NCBI GenBank assembly: GCA_035582835.1
Contig: JAYKAV010002794.1
Span: forward strand, 344,985 to 408,984
Reading direction: 5' to 3'
Source: Phoebastria nigripes
Taxonomy: Eukaryota; Chordata; Aves; Procellariiformes; Diomedeidae
Length of the DNA: 64,000 nucleotides
In this document: one piece after another, positions 49,001 to 62,500 of the stretch
Position numbering within the stretch: position 1 is the first letter of the stretch
How the letters are laid out: every line of letters starts with the position of its first letter
Program-made: the position numbers and the translations under genes
Notes under the pieces: generated by a model
Seen by the model: only the letters and a program-made list of their open reading frames with translations
What the model was told of the DNA's origin: nothing
Database searches by the model: none

Positions 49001-52000
49001 AGTAGGAAGAACTTTACAGACACCACATGAATTCTTTTCCTACAGGATTTATTTTTTTCCTAGTAAATCAATAATTTGTTATCCCATAACTGTCTTCCCC
49101 AATTAAGTTAACTTAAACTCACTGCAACTTGATTGAAAATCAGAATGCAAGCTAAGGATAGTAATGTGTCACATCATGGCTGTTTTAATGTGGAATTGCA
49201 ACTTAGAAATTTAAGTATCTTTTGGCTTAAAAATAAAGGTTTAAGACAAAATGGAAGCTTTTGAGCTATGGCTGTTTTACTATATGGTGATCGGTACTTC
49301 TCCAGAGAAGTTCATGGGTCAAAAGTCTGCCCACTTACTTTGCAGAAATATTTTTATAGAGGAAATACGTTGGACTTAGAAACTTGCTACTGGAAGAACA
49401 AAAATGTAAAGTTCTTACAGGCTAATAAATGCATTTCATTTAAATGAGATAACAGGGATGTGGTGCCCCTGTTTTGTCTATTAAATCTTGACTGCTATAC
49501 AAAGCAACATTAAGAAACTTAAAGTCTATTTAGGCTCTTAAAACCTAAGACATCTAAGTGTATGCTTAACTGCTCAGTGCTTTAATCAAATCTTATTCCT
49601 CCCAAAAATCTGGCAGGTGATTGTTCAAACAGTAAACACATTAGTTTATTGCATAAGCTGGTACTGTAATCAGAAGAGTAAAATGACTAAGCACAGTGTT
49701 CTCAGTAAAGTTGCCAAAATAAAATACAGCCCAGAAGGGCAAGCTACACTTTCCATTAAAATAAGCTTCAGCCATGAAATTTTTTTCACCCTAAGGCTTC
49801 CTTACTCTGACAAGTGACTAAAATGTAAAATGTTAAATACCTCCATGTGCTGACCAGTAACTTGCATCAATGTTAAGATCTTTGTTAGTCAAATGCTAAA
49901 TGTACTTTCTTGTTCACAGGCTACAAGAATCGAATAGTTTTTTTCCTCAGCTTCCTGTGTTATTGCTGAAGGCGCACAACTACACATGCAGCACATGTAA
50001 ATGTCTGTGCCTTTGTGGAACCTGGTAGCTAGGCAATTGCGTGTGTGTGCTCACAACTGAAGATGCAAGAATTGCAAGGAGGAACATCAGCTTGTAGAGC
50101 CATGAGAAACTTATCAATGAGTGAGGCAAGGAGGGAGTGAACCTGCTTTTTTCTTTTTCATGATGGATAACACTTCTGTTACTGATAACATGTAGAGAAT
50201 ATGCTATAATCCTGGTTACAACTTGGGCCAATCATTACTTCTCTGATGAAGGAGAGATCACTTCATGTTGTCCTTTCAACAGCTTTTACATTTGAAACCT
50301 ACTGTCAAGCCTTTGTTTAAGTAAGTAGAATAATCTCATGCCCTTCAGACTTGCAGTCATGTCTTCTGGCTCTTGTTATTTTTATTATTTCCTCCCCCAG
50401 CTTTTTCTAGTTGGCTCAATCTGTTTATGTACAGCATGCTTTGCTCACTGAAGTGTTTGGGTTGAATGTTGTGCTTGATGAGGAATCATTAGTCATGTGA
50501 GGTGATCATCACCTCTAGTATAACACTAGGACAAAAGTAAGAATATCTGCTTTCAACAGGATACTGACTTGGGTTCCGCTTCTCTGCTATAATCCACAGG
50601 TCTTCCTGAAAAATGTGTAATCTCTTTAGTTAACCTGCTAGCAGGAGCAGTGTTTGAATAAATATTTGCTGAGTTTTTTGTTTTTATTTCAGACTGTCCT
50701 TTGCAGTCCTTATAGATCTCTGTTCAGTAAGCCTGCTCTCAGTTCATGATGATTCTTCTGGACCAACTCTAGAAAGCTCCTGAAACCCTACTTAGAAATA
50801 CTGTTTTGGAGTCAGCTACTCTTCAGAGCAAAAGTTGTGGAAGCTGTTGTAATGTTCTCTAAGTCCATCTGAGTGTCCTACACACCTCTGTGGTGGTTTC
50901 ATCNAAGGTTGCCAGAGCCTTAATATAGGGGTACGTGGCACCTACTACTGCTTATTANTAAGACCTGTGAAATCCTACCTAACTGCTAATTTATTAAAAC
51001 CTTCATGTGTTTCAGAGTAGGATTCTTCCTGGAAGACTTCTTGAGTGACCAAATTCAGGCAATTCCAGTTGTCTAGAATCAATTCTAAGAGCGTCTAACT
51101 GAAACAAGAGAAGGCCTATAACAAGCCACCCAATATGCCAAAGTGCTTGCAACAGGCTTTTTAGAAATTCTAGGCAAAATTAATGTCATGACAGTCTGGC
51201 CTGGATAACTCTTCCAGTTGCTCAAAGCCTCATTCACTTGATCTTTTTGGTTTGCCTGCTCTTAACAGCCATATACTTTAAGCAGGTGTAACACTTCAAA
51301 TACTTAGGACTAATATGTACATCACTATATCAAGGTGACAACTTTTTGTCTGCTCTTCAAGGACTTAGCCAAGTACACAGTAAAGTTGTTCCTTAACCTG
51401 AATGACAAGTCAGTTAATTCCAACTGTTGCCTATAAACACCTTGCAAACAGTGAGGGAACCAGCCCAAAGCAGCGAAATAATTCAGGGACAAATGTGCTA
51501 TCCCTTATCAACTCCATGTGTGATAAATGGATTTAGCTAGTTCTGATGTTAGAGAAAGGAATCCTGTAAGAGTTAACTATCTTCATGGGAACTGGGTTGG
51601 AAGCCAAGCCACTATCTTGTACCAGAATAAACTGATAAGAGAAAGTATTCAGTTAAAAGTAGAGCAGTTCTTTAAAGAAATAGTCTGATGACCTAAAACT
51701 CTTTTGAAAATATGAGATTAAGTAATACTATGCAGTATTCATTCAAGTACTTGACTTTTGTTTTGCAACTTCAACTCATTCCTTTGTTGTAGGAATTATG
51801 ACTGTCCTCCTGTTTTCCCCCACAGATGTAAACCTGTGGTTTCCTCTGCACCACAGAAATAAAGCATCCCTTTCTGAAATTTATCTAGTCAAAAACACCT
51901 AACAGCTTCAACCAGGTGTATGTGTGCTCACATCATACTTTATCTGACCTCTGCATGTGATTAGTGATGCTCCTTGCTTGGGTTGCTGCTGTGGGCAGTT

Positions 52001-53799
52001 GTCATCTCCTGGATAGAGGAACATCAAGTCAGTTTGAAAATGGAGAAATTAGTATATTATAGCAAGTGGAAGCCACCAAGAGTTGATCAGGAGTGACAGA
52101 TCAGGGAGCTGGAAACGTAACATCTAGAATACTATAAGGTCAGGCTCAGCTTTCCAGAGGAGCAGTGAGAAGACTCTGCATCATTATACTTTTAGGATCA
52201 GAGAACAGAAAGCAATGAAAGCTTAAAGCAAAGAGCTGAATGCCCTAGCTTGTGGTATGCCTGTTCTCAACAGCTTCTGCTGAACCACAAAGAAGATTAA
52301 ACCAGAGCAAAGAGTAGAGGCTAAAAATCTTGTACCAGTATTTCTTCTACCATACAAGCAGAGCAGCAGAGGTGAAGCCAGACTGAATGTGAGTGGAGCA
52401 AGATGAGGAAAAGTCAGTGGTCCAACCACAAACTTTAAGAAGCATAATAAAGGTGTGTGGATGACACAAGATGAATGGAGAGCTATTTAACTATCTTCAC
52501 AAAGCCCANGCTATTGCTATGTGTTATTACTCAAGAATGGTCTAATAGTTTAGAGAAGGCTCCTGTCAAACTGTTGAGATGCATAAGCAGATAGCTTCAG
52601 TGCATTAAAGGCAGCGTTCATTGATCAGCTCTCAATTTGGTCAGTTCTTCCTCTGATATGTTCTGTGAATAGCCATGCAGCCCCTGAGATAGGAGATCCC
52701 TTAATATTAGGTGCATGTTAGACTAATCTTAAAGACTTCTCTGAGTGAGACATTGCTGTTCCTGTTTATCCTTCAAATCAACACTCAACAAATTTCACTT
52801 GATACTTTTCAAGCTGTAGCTGGTATGCATTTTGAAAAATATAAAGGAGATACTTGAAGTCTTCATCTATATTCACTTGACTGGTTCTGGGGTCCTGAAT
52901 TTACATTTTAGCTGTTATTTACATTGAAAGTATACTCATATAGACTATGGAGTCCCTTTTATTTTCTTTCCTCTGAAGATGGCTTACACTAACTGCATGT
53001 GTATTTTGGTGTCTCTTTAAACAATAAGGGCACAAAACCAACCCTATTTTGTCAGGTGTTCAGGTTGCTACTTCTTTCCCTATCTCCCAACTGAATTTCC
53101 CACCTGGCTTGACACTTCAGGATCTATCCAGGGTAATAGAATGAGAAAAATTATTGCTTGTTCTCTGACTCTAGTGAATGCACTGCTGAGTAGAGGATCT
53201 GATGCCTTTCTGAGGATATTAGATGTCTAGTAGGATAACCTGCCAACTCAGCTGTTGCACTGAAGTATCATGCTATTCTGTATACTGAAATTCTGACGTT
53301 TCCCTCACTGTCCTGCTCTTCTCATATGCTGCTTTCAGTGCATGCAAGTATTAAAGCAGCTCTACCTACCTACAGAAATACCTGTGATACTATCTGACCA
53401 CAAATTCATTCTGCCTCTGAGAATGATCTCGAAAGGTACTCTAGCTGGTATGCAATTAGCTGTGCATAAAGAAACAACCACTAGATTAGTTTTGTTTTCT
53501 AAACAATCAATCATGCTTGTATAGGCTGAACTTCTCACTACCATGTTCTTTATGCCAGCAACCCTCCATCTAGAAAATGACTTGAGTGCAATCACTTTGA
53601 ATCTTACAACTAAATTAACGTTGGCTATGATCTGTTGACTTTAAATACCCTTTTTATGCAAAGAAACTCTCCTCCTACTAGAAAAAGCCTGCCTGGTCCG
53701 ATAGAAACTATTGCAAAAATATTTTGTCCTTATGAACATTCAAGAAAAGATGCTTTAGCATGTGTAAGATCGATTCACTGAGGATGTTTTAGGTAATTC
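46007..53799. other. Probable intronic DNA, very CpG-poor
   Basis: By hand I count about 27 CpG in the 8 kb from 46.0 to 53.8 kb. No gene or named repeat is recognised. Weak exon-like pieces lie at 46954-47102 and 50693-50726. A 12-bp palindrome, TCATTTAAATGA, lies at 49436-49447. The + strand looks enriched in T and G. Confidence 0.5.
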
Positions 53800-56500
53800 A
53801 AGGCTGCATATCTGATGGTAACCTCCAACAGAAAATGCTTGCGAGAGACTAGATGCTTTTCAAACAGCATTTGCTGTTTGNTTTTGGTTTTGTTTTTTTT
53901 TTTTGAGGGGGTAATAGTTCGTAAGGCCAACCAATACTCAAGCTAGTTAAATGTAGGTTAGCATCTCTACTGCCTGTATGGCTTGCTTGTGGTAGCCCCG
54001 GCTGGCTTGTAACAAAGAGTTGTAGCGCAGCTGACGAAACCATTATGCTGATTCGTCTTAACCACTCTACCCCTGGAAAATGTCTCTGTGGGGATTTAAA
54101 GGGGCACAAGATCTATGCTCTAGATCATATGATAATGCTTACAGTTGCATGGATGAGATCTGCCCACATCTCCCAGTGCAGCTTTGTCCCTAAAGGATTC
54201 CTTAGGTCACATGTAAAACTTCCCTTAAAGGNTGACAGCTGTGTATTTTGCAGCAAGCATACAGGAAAAGCTGATGGACTGACAGAGCATGATCAAATTG
54301 TCTGAACATGGCCGGACTAAACCTAGACTGCAAGATGTGCTTACTTTCATTTTCACCTGCCGGAGGTGACTGTCAGCTGTAAGAACGGCTGTAGTGATTG
54401 TACTGATACGACAGCAGACTATAAAAGCGCTTCAGCTTTGGTACAGAACTGCTGCAAGTTTTATCCCGTAGTGGTTCAGATGTATGCTGTTAAAGTGGCA
54501 TGGATGCTGGAGCTTGTGCATCCTATAAGAGGAGAGTGGCCGACAGTCATTCCTAAATTAGGTAAAAATGCCAAATTCTGACAAGCCTTTGCCAAGTGCT
54601 TCTGTAGTTCTACAAAGTCACAAATGGAAGAGGTCTGTGTCCTCTAAATATTTCCCTGCTAGCAGGTCTTTATGTATCGAGTCCAACTGCCAAGCACTTG
54701 TAGCCTCTTATTATTTTAGCGTGTGTGTCAGTAAATATCTTATCCTGCCCATTCTAACAGGGTTACAGCTTGGCAAAACACATTACTAAAATAGCATTCG
54801 TTCATAGTCCAAAATCAAAATATGTCCTGATCGAGCTGCTCTTAAATGTGGCCACCAGCTTTCTACAGGGCTGCTTACAAACCAGCTGTCTAAATCATAT
54901 TACTTGCGCTAAAATTTTCTGAAATGGGTGGTTTGTAAATACACCGTATTCACCAAAGTGCTTGTTACCCGTATTTCTTTATCCTAGAAGGTGTAACTCT
55001 TAAATGGTATGTTTCACCTACTTTGCTTAAAGTACTGTTTGTGGAAGTTCTTACTGTATTGTGTTCCTAAATGCTGTAGATATGGTCTGAAATCAGTGTG
55101 GTGATGCAACCTTTCTAAGCACTGATTTATCCATATTATTGGCCAAACAGTATTCTTCTGGTATTCTTAAGATTTATTAATTTTATTAGTTATTGGTGGT
55201 AAGAGGGGATTCTTAATTTTGGTTCTTCATCTTACACCTTACTTAAAATATACGGGCTATGTGTCACTGCTAGGTCAGTTCAAATGTTTATTTAAATAAT
55301 TCAGAAACTAAATCAAATAGCTATACTTCATGGCAATGAACATAAACATGTCTGTCATGCTGGTATTTGGAACAGTCTGAAAAACTGGAGCAGGGATCTG
55401 CTCAAGTGCTCTAGCTATACTTTCTATGGAGTGTGCTTTCTCAACGCTTGTTTGTAATCACTTGTGCTTCAAAAGGGAGGCACTGAAGATGTTTACCAAA
55501 GGTGCTGCACCATAAAACTGCTGCTCCAACCTATAGCTGTTTCCTCTATCAGCACCACGTCATGCATCGCAGGCTTGAGGCCACGGGGCTGAGAAGCTGC
55601 TCTTTTACCGCACCCTTTGCAGCACAGTTGCATTAGAAAGAGGGAGGCCTCCTTGGATGCCAGGGAGGAAGTAAGAAAGAAATAAAAATTTATATCTAAA
55701 CACCTTTATTCCTTTCTTTCGATACTATAGTGGTCAGCTCCATTTAACAGCTCATCAGGGGATGTTAGAATATTTTACTTGGCCCAGATGGAGGGAAGCT
55801 CTGCGAAGTTGGGGTGGAGAAGAGGCGGAAGGGAAGGGATCTCTCTCCTTTACGCTGACAACAAACGGTTTTCAGCAATCATGCTGCATCAGTGTGGGCT
55901 CAAACTGCAGGTTAGGCTGTAAACGGTTGCTTATTACCAAGCTATCACAGTGACAGTGTACCGGTTGATCTGTGAGTCCACTCAAAGAAGACAAAATGAC
56001 AATATTTAGTGCAAGATGATATAACCAGTTATAGTTGTTTACAAACCCTTCGGAGAATCTGAAATGTGAGAAAGCCTCTTCTGCGTTGTTTTGGTTTTCC
56101 TCTGAGGGAGTAATTATTTCCTCAGAGTTAATAAAATCCGGCCAAAACCTAACTTCTCCATCTTCGTTGGAGGGTGAACAAAATTCTGTGGATGCTTTCA
56201 AAAGCTTACTTTAACAGAGTTTTCTGAGATTGAATGATGCTAATGCGTTTAGGGACTGGTAATTGGAGATAATTCCAATGAATTAGACTTTGCAGACATT
56301 AATGATATGCTAGAGGAAGTCAGCTTATGAAGATCTATGCTGTGCTCTTTTTTGTCTTGATCTATTGAATAGCTTCTGTAATTGTCTAATACATATTCTG
56401 GCAGTATTTGGGTTTCTTAAGCATTTACAGCCTGAAGAAACCAGCCTGCGAATTTTCAGAGCAGTGAATATAATTAGTTCAAATGCCAGTACATGAAAAT
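53800..56500. other. CpG-elevated block without recognised gene
   Basis: CpG rises to about 45 in 2.7 kb by hand count, roughly five times the density of the preceding 8 kb, while overall GC does not look much higher. The block holds open frames without family likeness, a T-rich run near 53897-53910 and, on the minus strand, an acidic exon-like frame (about 56040-56190). The cause of the composition change is unknown. Confidence 0.5.
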
Positions 56501-59500
56501 AAAGTATTGCGCTCTTCATCGTAGGTACAGTAACATCTGCAAGGAATATCTAACTTTGCATATACAAAGTAATCAGTCCTGGCTTAACTATTTTTTATGG
56601 ATGAATATTCATGCAAAACACTAGTCTCAACCTATTANAGAAAGTATTGCTCATTCTGAAGAGTAATTTGCAAATGGTTGTGCTGGTATACTTCATTTCC
56701 CACACTGTGCAATCAGGAGGACAGCCTTGGTGAAAGAACTTGCAAAAAAAATGCTAGCAGCAACGATGTACTGATTAGTTAGGATTATTCTTGCACCACC
56801 AGCCCCACTGGGTTAGACTTTGTCCTTCCTTCTGCAGAAAGGAAAGATTGTTCCAGTTAATCCACTTGGTAATGTATTAAGATGTTCCCTGATGATAGCC
56901 TTAATTTTGTTTTCCTCTGTTGTCCTACCTCATTGAGACAGTGGGAATGAATCAATTTCATTCTGATGGGAGATAACTCTCATGTTCAACACGGTTTAAA
57001 AACTTGAGGATCTTTTAGTAGGGCATGCCTAAGCTGGGCCATACTTAGCTTGTGCCAGACTGAAGTTTGACTGTGCTTATCTGACCAAATTAGTGGATTT
57101 TCTTAGTGAAAGTTGTTATTTGCAGCAGTGTCAGACCGTAACAGCATATTTGCACACTGGCCTGAGTGATCTCCATCCCCATGAGTTTGAGTTCTTTGTG
57201 CTTATGTGGTGACTAGGTTGTTATTTTTTGGTTTTTGAAAGTACTTAGCTGTTAGTGCTTGCTATCTTGTCCTTAACCTTTATCTAATTTTGGGGGTAGA
57301 ACTTGCTACTTGGAGATCCAGCTGTCATGAATAAGGCATGCCTGTGTCTTTGCTGTAGTGTGGAACTGCTTCTTAGTGCCTGTTTTACCAGCATCACCGG
57401 TCCCAGCTGTTAACATTTTCTGCTAGCTGGGAAGCCTTCTCTATTGCTATTTATGGCCATACCACCTTCGCTGTTTACTTGTTTAAGGTATCTGTATTAA
57501 TAAACATGAGGGTAATGGGAGCATATATGAAGTCTTTTACCTAGCAGTAAAACAGAAAATGAGTTTAATCAGATAATGCTACCTCCCCAGTTTAAGAAAA
57601 TGAAGTATTTCCTACTAAAAACAGCAGCAGCAGTGATTTAACAATGTAATCTGATCTAATATTAGTAACAGCCTGTGCCTTTAGGGAGCAGTATAATATC
57701 TAATCCACTGAATAAAGTCTGTCTCACATTAAATTCTGGATCCCTTTTAAAAAGATGGCTTCCCAGAATTGTTTCAGTAATTTCATAAAGACCCATGGTT
57801 TCCTATGTCTTTTTTCCAGTAATATAATCAGGCTGGGGAAATAACACTGCCCCCCAAAATATAAAGAATGAGGAAATAGTGCTGTCTTACAAAGATGTTC
57901 TCCCTGATGTCATGAGGACCTTCATCTCTCCACCTTACGTCTTAAGCTTTCTATTCCTCCCTGCATGTCTGGGCAGGAAAAAGCCCATCAGGGGAGTTTG
58001 TCATGCACAAATTGCCATCTGTAACTGCATCACCACGTCTTCCAGCATGAGCCAAAATCTTACTCTCAGTCTTTTCCAAGTAAGGTGGAAGGAGGGTCCT
58101 AAGAAAGCAAGGGGGCTTCTANTCAAGGCCGTGCTTTACGGAAAGAAGTAGTCAGGACACCCTGTGGAAGATTTAATATTGGCAGCGCTGGAGTTGGAAG
58201 CCTGTTTATGTCAGGTTTTAATAATTTCTGGAATTTTGTATACATACCAAGGAAAGGGTGCAACAAGTCTTCATTAACCCTTTCAAAATGAAGGGGCACA
58301 CCCTTCAAATGAAGCAGCACACACCCTTGCTCTTATATTTTGGGGAGGGATTGTTGTTTAGATATTTTTATGGATTTGTTGGGGGAGTCAAGGATGTCAA
58401 CCGTTCAGCTTTAAAAGTAGGAGAGCTGCCAGAATCATTTGCTTCTCTTAAATGAGTATATTTTTCAAAAGTTATGCCCCGGCTTAAACAACAGCAAGGC
58501 AGAGATTGTAAAAGACATCAACTGGATTACAGTGTGTGAAGAGTCCTGAGGGCAGGCAAAAGTTTGCGTTGCAAGAAGTGGAAAAAATGTTGCTTCTCCA
58601 TGTGAGGTGGATTGCTCCATATCGTCTTCATTAGCAATGTGCTGCAGAATGATTTTCCCCCCTCCCAGACTTTGCGTCGGTGGCCTAAATTGTGTGGTAG
58701 CCTCAAAAGTAGGTCATGATGCAAAAGCACTATGCTGGTTCCAGTGGCTTTTTTTTTTTTAAAAACCGATCTCAGGTTTCAAGATGAACTTGTTAAAAAT
58801 CTCATCTAAGCCTTCATTTGGTGTCAGTCATAGGGTTGCTTAGGCACGGTATCCTTGTAGAACAAGCTGGTGTATGCTGTTGTGTTTCAATGCCTTTGAT
58901 TACCTGAATGATGGATTAAATGTTAGGACATGTCAAATGTGGTTCTTTATTGCACCCAGTTAGCCTTAACCTTTTTCCTTTGGCAGGCTTTTAGTGATTC
59001 AAAACAGGTTAGTCCAGTTTAATGTAAGATTATTTTAAAATTAGAGGTTGACTTTCCTCTCAAGATCTGGGGTAATGTTGCTCACATATGGGACTGCTGT
59101 TAAGTAATATGTGGTATAATTGCATTTTTTAAAAAATTATTCCTGAGCAAGTATAGTCTTCCCCCTCTGACAGGGTTAATACAGTTCTGTTTTTAGAAAG
59201 CAGTAGCTAAAAATCTGTGTTTGCATTTAACTGTGTGAGAAGTCTTAATGGGAATTTAAACAACTACCTGCCTATAATAGCTACCTTTTTGAACCAAAGG
59301 CCTCATGACTCACTCATATGATGGTGCTTCTAGAAAGTCACAGGATTTTTTGAGTCTAAACTTTTATGAAGGAACAATGTAATCTGTCCACAGAAGGATA
59401 CAGTCCCTTTGCTGAACTTCAAGTAAAGTAGTTGCACACATTTGTCCAGCTGGGCCAAAAACTCCAGGTATGTTTTCTAGATGCTTTTCTTCCTACTGCA

Positions 59501-62500
59501 GTGGCTGAACACTTCAGTCTTGACATGGGCCAAAGAAACTTCCCCTGTGGCCAGTTCTGTTACTATAAACAGCTGCTAATAATTAGCAACAGAGCCGCAA
59601 AACAACCGGGGAGAAAATAGCTGCCTGTTGGCTAAGCAAGTGGTATTCTGCCTTGCATCTGGCAAGTACTAGGCGGCAGAATACATGATAGCTCTCACAG
59701 CATGACTGAAGGTCCTTCTTCTGCCTTCTGAAAAGGAGGCATCTTGAGCTGGGCAGGTGAGTCTGCTTTTTGACCTTGTAGCCGCAGGGATCCACTGATG
59801 ACTTCTTTTCTTTGTGAGCTGCAATTTCACACTGGCTTTGCGTATTGCTACCCAAAAGAACACTTCTAGCTGTCCCTATTTCTCCCTCTCCCCGTTATGT
59901 ATGGATCCATGCAGCCATGCAATCAGATAAAACCAACCTGACTTCATAAAGGATTTTTTTTAGCTTCTTGGATGTGTTTTTGTCAGCTTAGTTTTCAACC
60001 TACATCAGTTACACTGTCTGGTTCACTACTTAGACGCTTGTGTGGCTGTGCAGGAAGGGGTGGGAGTAAGGAACCTGGAGCAAAGAAAAGGAAGAACAGA
60101 CTGCTGCTTTTAGAGGAAGTACTTGTTTATGCCAGCTTAAAGTGATTGAGAAACCTACAGTGTAAGCAGTATAATAAGCTGGTAATGTATTTTATGTGAT
60201 ATTCCTATGCAAGCAGCTGATTGTAAAACAAAACTACCCTTGCTAGGAAAACAGGCTGTCCTAGTCAAAAGCATAGTTTGCTGTTAACAATTTGAAGCTG
60301 CCATCAGGTTTGTACTGCAAAGAGTATCTATCTGGTTTCATCTGCTACTACCTCTGTAGAGGAAGCTGCTGTCCCTATGGCAGATCTGTAGAACAAGATT
60401 AATCGTGGGGGAGTCATCTGTACAAAATAGGTTGGATCGACATCTTACGGAATCGTTTTTAATGTATTTTGAGAATCAACAAATTTTTGTGAGGTGGTGT
60501 AGCCATGCTTGCAGAGGGATGAAGGACAGCCTTGCCTTTAAGAGCTGCTCTTTCACAGCAACATGCTATTGCTCTGTTGGTGTGATGGACCACCAGAGGA
60601 TTTGAACTCAAAACGTTAGTAATTATCCTTGGACAAATGCCATTTTGCTCTTGAAAAGGCACAAGTCCAAACGATGTATCGTTTTGCAAGCCAGTTAGAT
60701 GTTGAAGCAGAACCCAGTGTCCATTTTGCATTTAATCGTAGAAGGAATAATAAGTGATGTTTGTCTGCAAAATAGGGGTAGAAGTGTTCAGCCAAACATT
60801 TATTTAGTCTGAGGAAAAGCCAGATAAACTCAGAATGCCTTTCTTTCCAATGGTAATATTAAAGCTATACTTAAATCAGTCTAGATAACTTTTCAAGAGA
60901 TGGCCAGTTTACTTGAAAACCTTAGCATAAACCAACTTGGCAGAAAAGTTAAGTATTTGACAAATAAATGGAATGACTAGGCAATTATAGGCTTGCCAGC
61001 CTGACATGATTCACAGGTGAAATAGTAGGGTTACTAGCATGTATGTCTGTGGGATGTACTCATTGAAGAACTGAAGGAGAGTAAGGTGTAAGACTCTGGG
61101 AGGAAAAGATCTTGTCCTATTAGACTGGCAACTTCTGGACTCTTACATGTCTTTTCTTCCAGTCAAACATTTGAATATTTCATAAAGTAGAAGTACACCT
61201 ACCTTGGTTTTTTGTTGTTTATGGTTTTCTCGATGTGTCATGCAGAATGTCACATTAGGATCTGTTAGTGATCCAATGACAACTGCGACCAGAATCATTA
61301 AAGCCTAGTTAAATTCTGGAAGATTTTGGTTCTTAGCTATTTTTCCTTCTGAAGTTAGTGGTAAACAATGAAAAGACATTTGTACGCAATGATGGCTCAA
61401 GGTGTCTCTTCACCCTTCCTTTCAGTGTCAAGAAGGTAGAATTCTTTTAAACTGTAGAATCTTTGTTTGAGCTACAGTATTTCGTACATTGCTAGAAAAC
61501 AATTCCAGTGGAGCAAAACTGAATGCAGCTCTTCACTATGATTTGAGGAGACTTTGATCAATCTGTATACTTGCATGTAAAAGAAAGTAATGATAATGGA
61601 AGAGGCAGATCTTGAAGACATGAGATGGCTAGATAAATTACTGGAAGTTAATGCAATAAACTTTAAAGACCAGGATGAGAGAAGGGGTAGTTTGCCTCTG
61701 CTCAATTCCCCCCTTGTTCCCGTAGATATTCAATAGTGTTTGGACACAACTGTTTCCATCCTTTTCAGTTTGCTCATTCCAGTTTTTCTTAGGCCGTGCT
61801 TATTTTTCCCATCAGAACTTAGGATTTTGTAACTAGTGCACACCTACCCTGTTGAAATTAATTGTTTCTTACCCCAATAAATGCTTTAAGGATTGCCTAA
61901 TGGCTTCAGAGGAAGAAAGCCCTCCTAGAGAGTTCAAATTTTCTCATGGTATCCAGTTGGGCCCATTTAACTGTATCTACTTGCCAAGCTTTATTACTGC
62001 TTAATAAAGTACGTGTGTGATTACCTGAAACTTACTGCATACTCCATAGCTTAATTAAAGTCATATGCTTTGGCACTGGTTCAGAAAATCTGGTTGCTTG
62101 TTGAACAGTACATTCCTATTCCTGGTTAGCATGAGATATCTGGAAACATGCATTTAAAATAGTGCAGTCTTAAAAGATTTGGGCAGGATCACTGTTAACC
62201 CCATTTATTTTGGTATTGATGGGTGTACTACCAATATTCTGACCTCCAGATGATGGTATCACAAATGCAAAAACACTGCTTGTCAACCTGTAAGTCCTAA
62301 ACTTACAAAACATGCTGAGAACTGTGATAGAAGTCATTTGCCCAAGGCATTGTGTTGCATAATTGTCTAGTGTGAGCTTTTTGTGCATCTTTAGCATCTT
62401 AGTGCTTGCTAGGGAAAAGAAAACCACCGAATTTTGTGGGCCACAAATATGACCTATATAACTCTTCCTCCTCTTTGGAAAACCCTAAAGAAAGGCAGTA

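Noticed and set aside
54366..54581. Cys-rich 71-codon frame that looked like a small secreted peptide
   Set aside because: There is no signal peptide, no regular cysteine spacing of a known family and no splice support. The Cys run is confined to the first 30 codons.
3163..58122. Scattered single N bases
   Set aside because: They are isolated undetermined or heterozygous bases from assembly. They show no pattern with sequence features apart from a long N-free stretch at about 27.9-37.6 kb.
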